In this document: positions 35,244 to 47,825 of the stretch, in pieces
How positions within the stretch are numbered: the stretch's first letter is position 1
Layout of the letters: each line of letters begins with the position of its first letter
NCBI GenBank assembly: GCA_022113835.1
Contig: JAILWY010000010.1
Span: 4,923,501 to 4,987,500 of the forward strand
Source: Atopsyche davidsoni
Lineage: Eukaryota > Arthropoda > Insecta > Trichoptera > Hydrobiosidae
DNA length: 64,000 nt
Direction: 5' to 3'
The notes under the pieces: generated by a model
Databases searched by the model: none
What the model saw: only the letters and a program-made list of their open reading frames with translations
What the model was told of the DNA's origin: nothing
Program-made: the position numbers and the translations under genes

Positions 35244-36424
35244 GTAAGCTTCAAGCACATGCACTGGAAAATCGGTGATATCTAAATAAATTTTAAAAAT
35301 GTGTTATAATTCTCAACGGTAATTTGCTTCTGTAATATTATCACACAAAAAACATAAAAACTTTTGTGATTATGAATTTTATTTATCAGTGTAATTTTTT
35401 TTAATCTTCCGATTCTTCTTATTTATACGGTTTGAAGTCAGTTTTAAATGTGACTATTTTGATTATTACCATTTTTGTAAACGATATCAATTTATAAATT
35501 ACTACATAAAACTATTTGTGAATGTTTTTTTGGTACTATTGTAGAAATTTTGTTTCTAAAACAGTCTTTGCAAAGGATTTTAAAATTTAGTATACTTATT
35601 GCGTATAAACCTAGAACAACTGGTTACCTACAATCAGCACTAATCATTTGATTTATTCAAATTGGAAAATAATTTTGATTGATGTAGATTTTATCCGAGA
35701 AACTCTTCGATCGAAAAATCACTTAAATAATTATCTCAGCGACCTGAAAATTTGCATATCTTCATGCCTATATCAGAGTGTAGATTCCAATCTCCAAACA
35801 TAATTTCTGAAAGTGTATCACATATACTCGGAAATGCTAGGAATCCCCAGGTAAGCTTAGTATTAATTAATACAAGTATATATTTCCCGTCACATGACAG
35901 TTTGTAATGCCCTAAAATATTAATGTTAATGTTTCAGTCCCAATTCTTTGTCCGCCTGAAAAACCCCTACCCGGCTTTTCCTATTTCCATTATTACAAAC
36001 CACCTTATTACCAACGGTAATTAATATTTTGGAGATATAAAGGGAAGCGACTTTTCGCTGTAAAAAAATGATAATCTCTTGAATTAATGCAGTTTGTCAT
36101 GAATATTCAGTCTGCTGAGGTGCTACATTTTCCTCTTTTGTGATACGATACCCTTCGTTGATAATGAATATTTTTTTTGTTTAAAGAAAACAAAATGTTA
36201 ATATCTGAAATATATTTCATAATAAATACTTTTGAATATATTCAATGCATTGAAATATATGTTCATTTGATAATCAGGGACGCATAAGTGCATACAAAAT
36301 GTACTTAGGTAATTGATTATTACTTTAACAAATACAAGTCATACATATTAAACTCGCAAAAAATAAGTACATTGGATTTGCATATAACGATTCAAATTCT
36401 CGCTCAGTTATAACGGCACTATAA
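35244..36424. other. AT-rich non-coding stretch
   Basis: No gene is seen. On the minus strand near 36060 a T-tract ending CATTTTTTTACAG precedes a short open frame (RKVASLYISKILITVGNK) that meets AAG|GTGGTT, a weak donor. I consider this chance. Otherwise the sequence is low-complexity AT. Confidence 0.55.
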
Positions 36425-36490
36425 CTCGATTGGCAAGAGCACCGAGCCACATTATTCATGGAGCTGTGGGCTCAAATCCTAGCTATGTGT
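36425..36490 (+). repeat. tRNA-like SINE head
   Basis: GGGCTCAAATCC at about 36471 matches box B with one change. GATTGGCAAGAGCACCGAGC about 40 bp upstream fits a degenerate box A and D-arm. The sequence falls back to AT-rich DNA afterwards with no clear tail. Confidence 0.4.
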
Positions 36491-39400
36491 ATTTGCTTTT
36501 GTGAATTGATTATTTTTAACATATTGTATTTACTTAATATTTAACAATAATTATAAGAACTATTTATTGAATTATTTTTATAGTATATAAGAGTTTTTTC
36601 AAAACAATGCATAATTTTCTTTTAAATAACTTCCGTGGCCATTTATTAGATATGAATATTTTTAGGTTAAATAAATTTATGGCGATCTGATAAACCATTA
36701 TTCAAAAATCCATTATCACAATGTAAGCACTTATATAATACAGTATTTGAAGGAATAAGAAAAATGTTTCGTATAGGTTTTTTGGTGACACCAATTTGAA
36801 AGCTTTAACAATGTTTACCTTGGCAGGAATGAAGTAACAAAGAGCTTTATCTCTCATATCATCGCCCTACATTCCCAGTAGACCTTACTGCCGCCACCAA
36901 AAGGTTAAATTTAAGTTAATGTACATGAAATCGCTTAATGATTACCATAAAGTACGCATTTTATAGTGCCAGCATTTATAAAGGGAGGGCAGGATTTTAA
37001 TCAAATATTTCAATTATTCAAGTCGTATTTTAAATCCGCCACTAATGCAAAGGTGGCCGCGGCCCATCCCTAAAGACCTCGCATAAAAGCCCGACTAAAA
37101 AGTGTTCAGATTTCCGTTTAAGTCCCACCCAGTAGATTTCCCTCAATTGATAATTCAAAATGGACGCCTTGTTTGAATGAAATCATTCAAAAGCACTTAT
37201 CTATCAATCGATCGGACTATTATAATAAGTTAGCGAGTTGTGATTTTGATATCGAAAGTACGATATTGCAACAAATTAATAAATCAAAATACGCTCAGGG
37301 GTATTGTAAAAAACGTGTTCATTCAAAATACAAAATTAATACTGCAAAATCAAGGAAAGGCTCAGAGATTAATCAATAACAAATTCCAAATAATTTTTAT
37401 TTTAAAACAATATATATCGTTTAGATAACATTGATTACTTTTTACTACTTTTAAATTATATTTTTAGATTCGTGAATTTATTTAATCGAACATATCTATG
37501 GCTATATCTTTTCATTTCGTATCACGGGACCTTTATTCGGTAAGAATAGTTATTTGTATAAAAATAACTTCTTTTTTTTTCTTCGAAATCACAGCTGAGT
37601 TCATTTTGCTCTTATAAATTAAATATCCCAGAAATTATTAGCGTGTAAATCCAGTCACTTCAGCGACTGAACCGCTTGTGGGCGTGGAAGCTCTCACTTG
37701 GCGAGGTTATACACAGCGGATATCTTCTCCATTTCCTAAGCCTTTTTAGTAGAGTACTGACTACGTGTTAGCTTGTCTCACCATATTCTCTTCCATTGTT
37801 GCCTCGTTTATGTTGGAAATGGGACGCTCTCGTACGTGTATGGTTCTTACAATGAATACGATATTTTGACGCAATGGATATAGATTTATGCTAACCTACA
37901 GAGCTGGAGGATGACACCTACCTCTTTTCGTCACTCCTACGAAGTCTCATGTCTCGTCAAGATATGTCAGTTGAACGCCTGCTTGACCTTTTATAATATG
38001 CTTATTAGAGAAACCCTACGTCCCTAATGTCCATCAATGATCAATACACTCTGTCACTTTTTTGTATTAAATTACACCGCGTACCATTGTATGTGCTCTT
38101 ACACGCAGAAAAGGGTATAATTTTTATGTTATGCACCAAAAAAAAATTCTTGAAAATGTAATTGAATAACTAGCATAATATAAAAATAAATTATCTGCGT
38201 TTACAAATTCCTTTACGCAGACTTCGTTCATTCAAATTTATGGGGTTGTACAAGAACGCCTATTTGATTAAAATAAATACATATATGTAAATAACAAATG
38301 ACAGGGATAAATTTACAGGAGCTACACACATGAAACATCACTCCGTCACTATCTCGCTGGTATTCTAATCCGACATGGTGTTTACCCTCTCATAAATATC
38401 ACCGGCCATTGTTTTATATGCATGCGAAAATTGGGAGTCACTTATAAGGGGCGGTCGCGTGGGCCAACGCATTACCGCGGGCCCGCCCTGAGAGCCCCTG
38501 ACCTGCGACCACGCTCGCCACCCGGCATTTACTGGTTGCCATGCAGACTGCTTTATTCAAGAAGCTTCACGTATGCTAACAACCCTGCCCTTAACCCTCT
38601 TTTGAACCTACAAAGCTCGATCGTTTATTCTTCAAAATGATCCAGTGAGGACATGATAAAACTGTGGTGATGCTTAATGGGCTTTCCGCCCCGAAGGGGA
38701 CAGGGCAGTGGGAGGCTCGACCAAAGAATAATATCTCGCTGAACTGATTTACATTGATTCAAACTTCTGCTGCATCGATATATTATTTGATTAGATATCA
38801 CAATATAAATGCATCGTTTCTCATTAACTATTGAGTGTTAATTATAAATTTACAAATACAAAACGATGATTTGAACTTTATTTATTATTTTTTAAAGAGT
38901 ATCAATGACATAAGGAACTTAGCATGTGCACGGCCAGCCTGAAAAATGGAGATTGACCTGAAAAGAAAGTTAAGATTTTAGTAAGATGACTAGTCAGAGA
39001 AGTAAATGTCTATTTTATGAAACAAAAATATTGACTAGATATAATATGCGAAGGTTAAATATTTATACGATAAAATCACATTCGTTTCCACATAGCTGCA
39101 TTATTTAAAAATTTCTATTAAACAATCAAGAGATATTTTTTACAAGATAATGTTTTGTAAAATTTTTACTGTATCTCTAATGATTAAATCTAGTATTGCC
39201 ACTTCCGTTTTACATGAATATTTATATTATTTGACCAACTTTTTAATAAATAAAAGTTTTTTTATATATCTACTTTCTTTTAATATACTTATTACTTTGT
39301 AGTGAATTAATTTTTAAAATTTATTAGAGGCAGTTTTGCAACACTGCAGTCAGTGTTTTAAATTATGGAAATTGTTATATGGAGTAAAATGAGTTGCTTG

Positions 39401-40416
39401 TTTAACATTCAATTCTGATACCTGCCACGTATAATTAGCATATGGCTTAATCATACTCTAAATGTCAGCCGTACACTTTATTATTCAATTTATAAGACCT
39501 AAGTAATTTTATTAAATTTTGTAACTTGAAATATATAATGATCGCATTCTCAGCTTAGATTTTATTTAATTTCTTCTTATTTTCAATCTTATAAATATAC
39601 AGTCTTTCTTATTGTAATAAAACATTTTTTTTTATTCAAATCTATAAATTTTAAAATTCATATTTTTGCATCCGCTTGTTAGTAGAGTAAGCGAGAAATG
39701 TAATATTAATATTATAATACTATTTAGAAAACAAAAACAAGATTAAATATATAAACTCGACGTTAACCTTAACCTTTGGCCGTAACCTTACGAGGCCTTG
39801 CGTTACCTCACACAATCTAACAAAATGCACCCTACTTTCAACCTCCTCGTGAACCTCTACTTTCTACATCCGCCACCACTTTCGCAAACCTTTTCTACTC
39901 TTTGAGATTTTTTGTTCTTTGCACGAGGGATCGCGGGTCCCGTCTTCAAAGTTAACCCAATATGCATATTTTGTATTCTGCAATATTCAGTGTTAGTTAT
40001 TGTATTTGCCATGGTTTGCATATGCTTAAAAGAGAAATATAAATTTAGATATGAAAAATTAATTGATTAAAAATCATGGATGTGCCTTTTATTCGTGACA
40101 TAACTTTCAATGTATCAACGTCATAATTTTGGAATATGCCTCACTAAATTAATCCGATATGATCCACCAACTCCGGGCGTGTTAATAATAGGCAGTATTT
40201 AGGTCAACGGTATATCTACATACAGTAAATCTGTACCAGATAAATTAGTTTTCATATCGAGGGATGTCACTGATAAATATTGTAATACCTAGTCATTTGT
40301 ATTTAGTCTACGTTTCAAAAGAGAGTTCTTTACCACTTTGTGGGCACGATTCTTTTACAATCCACAGTCAAACAAAAACAAAAAATCGTTAATATATACA
40401 GAATCGAAAAACTCCT
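36491..40416. other. AT-rich stretch with a few mixed patches
   Basis: No gene is recognised. Balanced patches lie at 36840-36900, 37030-37160, 37660-37760 and, most clearly, 38340-38720, where a 72-codon + frame (38422-38640) and a CCCCGAAGGGG hairpin (38688-38698) occur. A strong acceptor-like tract (TTCTTCGAAATCACAG near 37594) lacks a partner donor. 39760-39930 is another richer patch. Confidence 0.55.
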
Positions 40417-40500
40417 TTGTCTTCCCGGATTCAAAGGCGACCCCGCCATTGTCGAGCAATAGCGCTAACCACTGAATCACATGAGCCATTATTCATCACT
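40417..40500 (-). repeat. tRNA-like SINE head, minus strand
   Basis: Read on the minus strand, TGATTCAGTGG (40479-40469) and then GTTAGCGC give a good box A and D-arm, and CCTTTGAATCC (40437-40427) is a box B with its first bases changed. Spacing is tRNA-like. The element would extend towards lower coordinates into AT-rich DNA. Confidence 0.4.
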
Positions 40501-42470
40501 AAAAAAATTCTACTGTTATTTTTTCTTCATTGTAATTTGCTGTTTATGGACAAACATTATTTAAAAAAATATATAAGTGGATTTTTTAATTATTGCCAGC
40601 GCCCGCCTGGTTCATTATTAAGTTCACGGTTTTAACATAACTCGTTCTACCGTCGCAGTAAAAAATATTATCGTAAAGCTTTTTAAAGCATATTGTGCAT
40701 AAAAAATATGTTATATGCCAAGGAGATGACGCATTCGCATATACGACGCCGCCTGATCTGATAACTGGGGACCAAGCCCTGAGGCTATACAAAAATGTGA
40801 TTTTAAGTCTTTAGGGCGTGGAGGAGGACGCGGTCGCACATGTTTAGCGTAATACGAAAGCAATATTTTACAAGTCTCCGGGAAGCAGCTGGTGCAGTTG
40901 CCGCAAAGATGACTCGCACGATGAGCCGGGTCCGAAATTAGACGCAGATAAATAACAAAAACTCCGCTGCAGATGTTGGACTAATGGAGTATTTCATAAA
41001 GTTGTATCTGGTAAAGTTTTAATGTTATTTTTGCATTGGTTTTCTCACGTAAATACATTTCATTCTCATAGGGCTTAAGCGATTATTTCATTTGACCTTT
41101 AGTGTAGATTTATGGTAACCTTTTTGATGTTATGTTATTTTATTTTAAATGTGTGTTAAATAATATACCGTTGTATTTTTTACCAATTTTGTACGTACAG
41201 CAGCTGGTTTGAATATTACACTGTATAAAATAATTAAGGATGAATTTCAGATTATTTCCCATACTGTGCTGTACTAGGCATTTGAAAGAATTAAAAATCT
41301 TTTTTTTTTTATTAATATCACGAATAGACGAAATGCATTATAAACAATAATGGTTTATTGAAACCATTAGATAGAGATTAATGTTTATTTGTATAGTAAA
41401 TGTCGATATATGGAAATATTTTAGACGTGTGTATCGTGGCTTTGAGAGTCCGCTTCTGAAAATCATAATTTATGGCAAAATAAGCAGTGAGGGAAGACTT
41501 GTAGGAAGAAGCTGTCATGTTTGATAAACATCCGACAGAGGAATGGTCTTAGATTAGGGTTAAGATAAGCTTCAAAACACCCAAATAAGCTAAGGTTAGG
41601 TTAAGTAATACAGTCTCACCTCTCATCGTGTTGATGCCAATAACTACACATGGGTATGGTACAAAAATAAGAATATATGTAAATATATAAGTTAACATTT
41701 AAATTTCAAGATATATTTTATTGAGAAAACCAATTTAAGAATAATATAACGGACTTTTCTTTTATTTTAAAGGTCTCGTCACTAAAAGTAAAAAAAACCA
41801 AAATCTACTGCAAGATGAATATTTTCTTGAATTATTCATAAATGAAGCAGTTCACGGCTTGGCACAATTAACAAAAGTAGGAAGAAATAAAAACAACTCG
41901 GAATAAATTTTTTCACGGCACGCTGGACAAATTGATGTGGTCGAGAAGTGCCATCTATTAAAAATAAGGAAAATCGTTATCGAGCCCGAGTGCTTCTTTT
42001 ATTATAATTCATTCCCTTTAAAGTAATAATTAGTTCTGTAATTCATTATAAAAAAAATGTTAACAAAAGAAAAAGTACTTTCATAGTTTCAAAAATTCAT
42101 TATTCTTAATATTATTTTATTTATTGATAAAACATAATTGGCGATGCATTGGACGCTGCGTAATTTTTTTGATTTCAATATTATAAATATTATATTCACC
42201 AATACGAGAAATCACACAGCTTTGCACAAAACAATAAATCTACCAGCGAGGTATTCAAAAGCAGATATCTCAAAGGGGTATAATTTGATAGAAGCCTCGA
42301 AAAATTCCTGCGAGGCATACATCCTAAAGTTTCCCGCAAGAGCGGCGATGGGAACTATCCGGGAGCAGGCGTGTTTAACAATCTATTTTATTCGCAAGTT
42401 CGGAACTTCCGCTGAAAGAAATAATAGCTAAGAAGAGAACCGCATAAGTTCGAGAAAAATGTTTAGTTTT
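40501..42470. other. AT-rich stretch with one GC patch
   Basis: No gene is seen. 40815-40970 is GC-richer (GGGCGTGGAGGAGGACGCGG, GGGAAGCAGCTGGTGCAG). A 97-codon + frame at 42138-42431 has no recognisable domain. GGTTAGGTTAAG lies near 41594. Confidence 0.55.
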
Positions 42471-42560
42471 TTGCTAGCGCGGACAGATGGCGCTCAGTTG
42501 CATCACTTGCTGCTCCACATCCTGAAAACCGAAGCCTCCGACAGGGCCGTCCATCCCCTA
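42471..42560 (+). promoter_or_regulatory. GC-richer patch with a CTCF-type core
   Basis: CAGATGGCGCTC (42484-42495) fits the core CTCF consensus YAGRKGGCRS. It lies in a short balanced patch (TAGCGCGGACAGATGGCGCT). Together with the minus-strand match at 27680 it makes two candidate insulator sites 15 kb apart in divergent orientation. Confidence 0.3.
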
Positions 42561-45500
42561 TTTCCTTTTATTCTTATCAAATGGTCCTTACTTGTTTATT
42601 AAATCATCCCAAAAGTCCAAAGCCCCATAACCTGCGCCCAGCGTCACGGGACACCCACATACCAAATTGTAAAACAACCATAACCAAGTATTGTAAATTA
42701 ATATAAAATATAAAAGAAATATCTTTCCTGGTCCGATTTTCAAAAGAGAGAGACATTGTTGTGATTACAATGGTTGAAGGCTATTTTAAGAATTGTATAA
42801 AACCACTTAGTTTTTGCTGTAATCGAGTAGTTCAAATTCATATATTTAATCAATATTTTGCACAAATGTGTATGTGTATTCAAAGTGTATTAATTAATAT
42901 TACTTTATAATGCTTTTGTGAGATTTATTGCACAAATAGCTTTTAATTCCAATGCAGTAGAGGTTTCGAGGCAGATAAAGCGACATGGCTGAAAGATTTA
43001 TGCCAGGCTTTATCGTATTTAAACGTACACCCCTGATTTTAATGGACTCTTTTACCAGCAAATACTGAATATAACTGATGGAATAGGCGAGAGAGAATTT
43101 CCAATATTATAGAGTCTTCTCCAGTCGTTATCTTTTAGTTATTACTTTGAAAAGATTATTTTAAACTACAAAAACAAAGAAAAGCGCTTTAAAACTTCGA
43201 GGGCGCAGAGATTTTATACATAGTAAGTGACATCGGACGTAATAAAACTATTATTTATTTTAAACAGAGCTTTATGGCTGTACTAATGATCACAAACGCT
43301 TACATCAATGTAATACTTTTTATTTTATCTATACTATTTTATTTTGGGAGTTCCTCGCCTCTTTATTCAGAAGTAAGACAGTAAAAAAGAAGTTCTACGT
43401 ATAAGTAGAAACCAAAATAAAAAATAATCAATTAAAGTGCAAAAAAAAACCATAAAGAGATTCGATCTATTCGATTTCGATCAGAACAGCACCGTCCAAG
43501 TTGCATAACAACTACCATATTAACAGTGCTGGGTCAAAGATGCAGAACCGGTTGAGATAATTGCTACATTAGCAACCATAAAACAAATCTGCTCTTTTTA
43601 AATGTAAAAATAAAGTAGCATCGCGATAAGTTAATAAATTATTTAAATTTAAAATTCTCGTCAAAGTTGATCTTTCAATTTTTATTTTTCTAAACAAAGC
43701 AAGCTGTCTAAAAGATAATCGAATATTTTATTTGCATATTTCTCTGCAAAAAAACAAGTCTTCAGCGCGAAGTTTGTATCACCGAGTAACTGGAGATAAG
43801 TTTGCATGATCGAATTTACTGCATACAATGTGTCGTTTAGAAAAAAACAATATCAAAAATTTCTCTTTCAAACTTTTGATAACCGAATTCTATTATAAAA
43901 CTGTACTTAAAAGTTTTTTTCGGTTACTTTGACTGAGACGAAACGAATATAGCTGTGCCGAACTTTTCTTCAAAATACCCATCACTAACTAATCTTTCAT
44001 CGGAAATGTATTGTATTGTACTATTTTGTTGATTTTTTATTCTTTGTTATTTCATTTCTTTTGTGCGCATGGGATGGAAATCGGTCATTTGCAAAAATGC
44101 AGTATCAGATGGTATTCATACGCCAGAAGTCAGACTAGCGAGTTAAGGTACGTATTGCTCAATCGTGACGCATATTATTATATCATATGTGTTTGTTTAT
44201 TGCATTGTTTTCATATAATTAAATTTAAACGAGAGAAACTTAATTGATTTTAAATTCTGCCTCTCATTTCAATATTGGCCGTAAATATAAACTATCTCTG
44301 CGAATTTGCTAATGAAGCCAAATGGGGTTGAAAATTGACCATGTTGAATTATTACGTGCAATTTTCACGCGGTAATTGCGTGTAGTAAAACTATTTCAAT
44401 TTGCATTGAAAGCACATTGACAATAAAATAAATATATTGTTATAGTCATCACTCACACAGACAATTTTAGTTAAAATAATAAAAGTTCTGAATAAAAAAT
44501 TTCAAAGTCTCATTTATTGACGGAGGTTTCCATTTTTACAATAGTTTCAATACGTCACTACCAGTGTTGTCATATTCGTCTCTTAAAAGAAAATACTAAC
44601 ATGTTATTTTACTCTAATTACATGCTTTACCTTTCGCAAGTTTGTCAAGTCTCTAAGCAAACATTACTCTGCTTGGGGATTTGACCCATCGTTAGATTAT
44701 TCCAGCATTGTGTTTGCTGTATTCTTTTTTTATTTTGCGATTGTAAAACTGTTGCATAATCTAAATGCTGATATGAAAATTTGACAGGTCTTATTGGCAT
44801 ACCTTCGTCTCAGAAAAGGACCTGGTAATAAATTTCAGTGGATAACACTGTGAAATAAAACAAATTAAAATCTCCAGTGATACTCTGTGGAAATTCAAAT
44901 TTATATTGAATCGTTTACACGTCGAAGAATTTATCATTTTAAAGTATCACTAGTCTTTTGTAGAACTTTCAAGTATGAATGAATACAAAATTCTTTATTC
45001 ACGATTAATGGTTCTTATCCCGGCCGACACTCGGACCTTGCAGGTGTGTCTGGAAGCCTTAGAAATATTTGATGCATTTTCCGTGGGCAGACTGCATCAC
45101 CAATGGACGTAAAATATCAAAAGCCAAAATCTAAAACGACATATATTGTAAATCGTCAAAACTGTACAGCTTTGAATGCAGTGCTTATTTTACGCAACGT
45201 TACTAAGTACTATATATCAGTTTTTGTTGTTACAGTCACAAATTCGCCAATGTGATCACTGAGTCGATATTACATAACAACCGAAAAATAAGATTACAGC
45301 TGAATGTAATTAACTGTTTAAAATTTAAACAAAAGTATCGCTTTTCCAATATGATCTTCTATAATAAGTCTTGTAATTATGATTATTTTCCATGCATGTT
45401 TTAATACGATCGTCCGCAAATAAATTGCAAGAGCCTTATAGTTGCAGCATAAATCAAATGCCAACCACCCCTTGAGCGGAGATACGGCCTTATTTTATGC

Positions 45501-47690
45501 TGGCGTTTTTCCAATAGAATCTCAGTGCTGTTGTATACGAACCCCACTGTAATGCAATCTTAATGACCAGACGTGTCAGGTACAAATACCTTATATTATT
45601 ATCCACAAACTTAGAGTTAAAATCTCTATGAACCATATATTTTATGTGCTGTTTAAAATTACACTCTTAAGTGAATATGCATAAACGTTGAAATGTGATC
45701 AGCAAAGAAACAGAATACTTAGTTTTAATTGTATTTTGGGTAATGATTGTGTTTGAAAGTGATTTTAAAAACCATCACGGTGCGGTTTTATTTAGGCCAT
45801 TCTTTCCGTCCACGGTTTTGTGAAACGTTCATTTCGCTTCTGAAAACAGCTTTATTTCCCGGAAATACGTCTCGGGCGGTTCCGGCTGGAGGTTAAGACT
45901 GCAATATATTTTCTTAAAAGATTCTTGAAGGCAGGATCTGCGCATCAAAAGCTGAAATTATATCTCAAAAAGCGAATCATTTATTTCTTCGCTATATTTG
46001 CATTTTTCACGTAATATCATTAACACTTTGACTCGTTCGTTATAATTTAATACTTTTCTGATTACCAATAAAATTGATAGACTTAAAATAACCAACTCGT
46101 TCTTGTTTCATGTTTTCGTTTTTACAACAGCATCGGGTATCAGTTGGCTGATCGCTGCTGGGGACAGCTTTCAGATAGAAACGGAAGTCATAACTTTAAG
46201 TGTTCGTTAGATAACACGCAATCACATAAAATATTTACTAAGGTACAAGACATTTTTAAAAGAATGCAGTCTCTTGCATTTGATAATTTTTGAGACTCTT
46301 TTTCTAGTGGATCATTTTTGCACAGTTAATAGACTTATTTTTAAACCAAATATCCGTAATAGTGAATATGATTGGGTCGAGGAAAATTTGACTGTTTTAC
46401 TTATCAACGTGTACATCGGAAATTTGATTAAGATACTGAGCAAATACTTATTTTCAGATTAATATACTATGTAACGGGTGCCATATATTGCTCTTTTGCC
46501 CACTTAAAAAGTGCAGTTTAACAAACATGTCCATAGAATAGGAAGACAGCAAAACCTTGGTGAGGCAGCAACTTAACGTTTTTCTAGGTTCAAAACAAGG
46601 ATACAACTCGAGCCTTTGCACCGCTCCAAATTACTCAAAACTCTTCCATAGTCAAGTCATGATTTTTTTTATCTGAAATATACTGTGTTTACATTTATTA
46701 TATAAAAGATTGTAGACTCTGTTTTATGTGTTTTTCTTCTATAAGTAGAAGATATCATAACTCAGATAACCTAAACGAAAAGTCTATAAACTAAATTACT
46801 AAGAACTAGTCGGGGACCAAACGCAACTTAAAACAATCAATGTCAAATAAAGATTTGTCTCGCTTATTGCGTCTTTTGTTTTTGAACTAAAAAAAAACAC
46901 ATAAAACCTGTAGCACAGTTTTTGCGAGGGATTTTACCTTTATTTGAATCTGGAGAAAAAAAACATTTTTATAAGAATAAAAAACATATTCCTTTACCAG
47001 ATTTTGAGCCCGGAGCTACAGGCAAACAAATAAGAATGATAACTAAGCGTCAAAGCTGTATAGAAGACTGTCAGAAATAATCACAAGACAAATTTAAAAG
47101 AAAGTTATGGTGAAATGACTATGACTAGAACAGCTTTATTATACTTTAAATGTCATTTGTAATAAAGAAAACAAACTACAACTCCTGTAAAGTTTAATTT
47201 TATTGTAAACATTTTATCGGTAACTGTTTACAATCTCCTTTCTAAATATGAGAGAAGATACACAATAAAAACTTTCTGGCTTGTACTATGGATAATTAAT
47301 ATTAATAGTTTACAGTTAATTTTCTTCTTCCACTCATTGATACACCTCAAGTGCTAAACCCATAAATAGCTACACGCCAGAATTCTTAATGTATAGAATA
47401 AGGCTGCCGTTAATTAATAGGGTAAACTTGGGTGCGAACATTTACATTTGACCTCCTGTAATTTTTGGGATCGAATATACAAACAGAATACGAATATTCT
47501 ACCAAAAAATGTGATAATATCATATTAAAACCAAACAACTCGAGCAAAACATACACACGGAAAATAAATCACGAATGCTTTAAAGTTGTGTTGTTTATAA
47601 ATGTGTATATGAGAACACATAAATATACAATTCATGTGAGTAAAAACTGTTTTTTTTACAACCTTATAAAATGTTAGATTTCAGCAGCAC
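42561..47690. other. AT-rich stretch
   Basis: No gene is recognised. Mixed patches lie at 42610-42660, 45010-45075 (TATCCCGGCCGACACTCGGA) and 45775-45900 (GTCTCGGGCGGTTCCGGCTG). Open frames here (up to 78 codons) show no domain. The rest is AT-rich with T and A runs. Confidence 0.6.
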
Positions 47691-47696
47691 CGATGT

Positions 47697-47825
47697 ATAC
47701 CCCCAAGACCTGCTTTACATCAATTTGGGATTCACCTGCCAGAACGGGGATCGACCCAGGGACCTGAGTTATACGGTCTATCAGCGTATACGGTCTATAC
47801 GGAGCTAATCCAACCAGCCAACCAT
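47697..47825 (-). repeat. tRNA-derived SINE head, minus strand
   Basis: On the minus strand GGGTCGATCCCC (47758-47747) is a near-perfect box B, and TGGCTGGTTGG (47820-47810) a box A. Between them TATACGGTCTAT occurs twice, 17 bp apart (47770-47781 and 47787-47798), an internal duplication of the anticodon-arm region. The body continues to lower coordinates (GGCAGGTGAATCCC on the minus strand). It is the clearest SINE-type Pol III promoter in the window besides 61223-61300. Confidence 0.6.

Noticed and set aside
36000..36064. Minus-strand exon RKVASLYISKILITVGNK after an ACAG acceptor
   Set aside because: The donor AAG|GTGGTT is weak, the frame stays open past it, and the strand is opposite to the stronger splice candidates.
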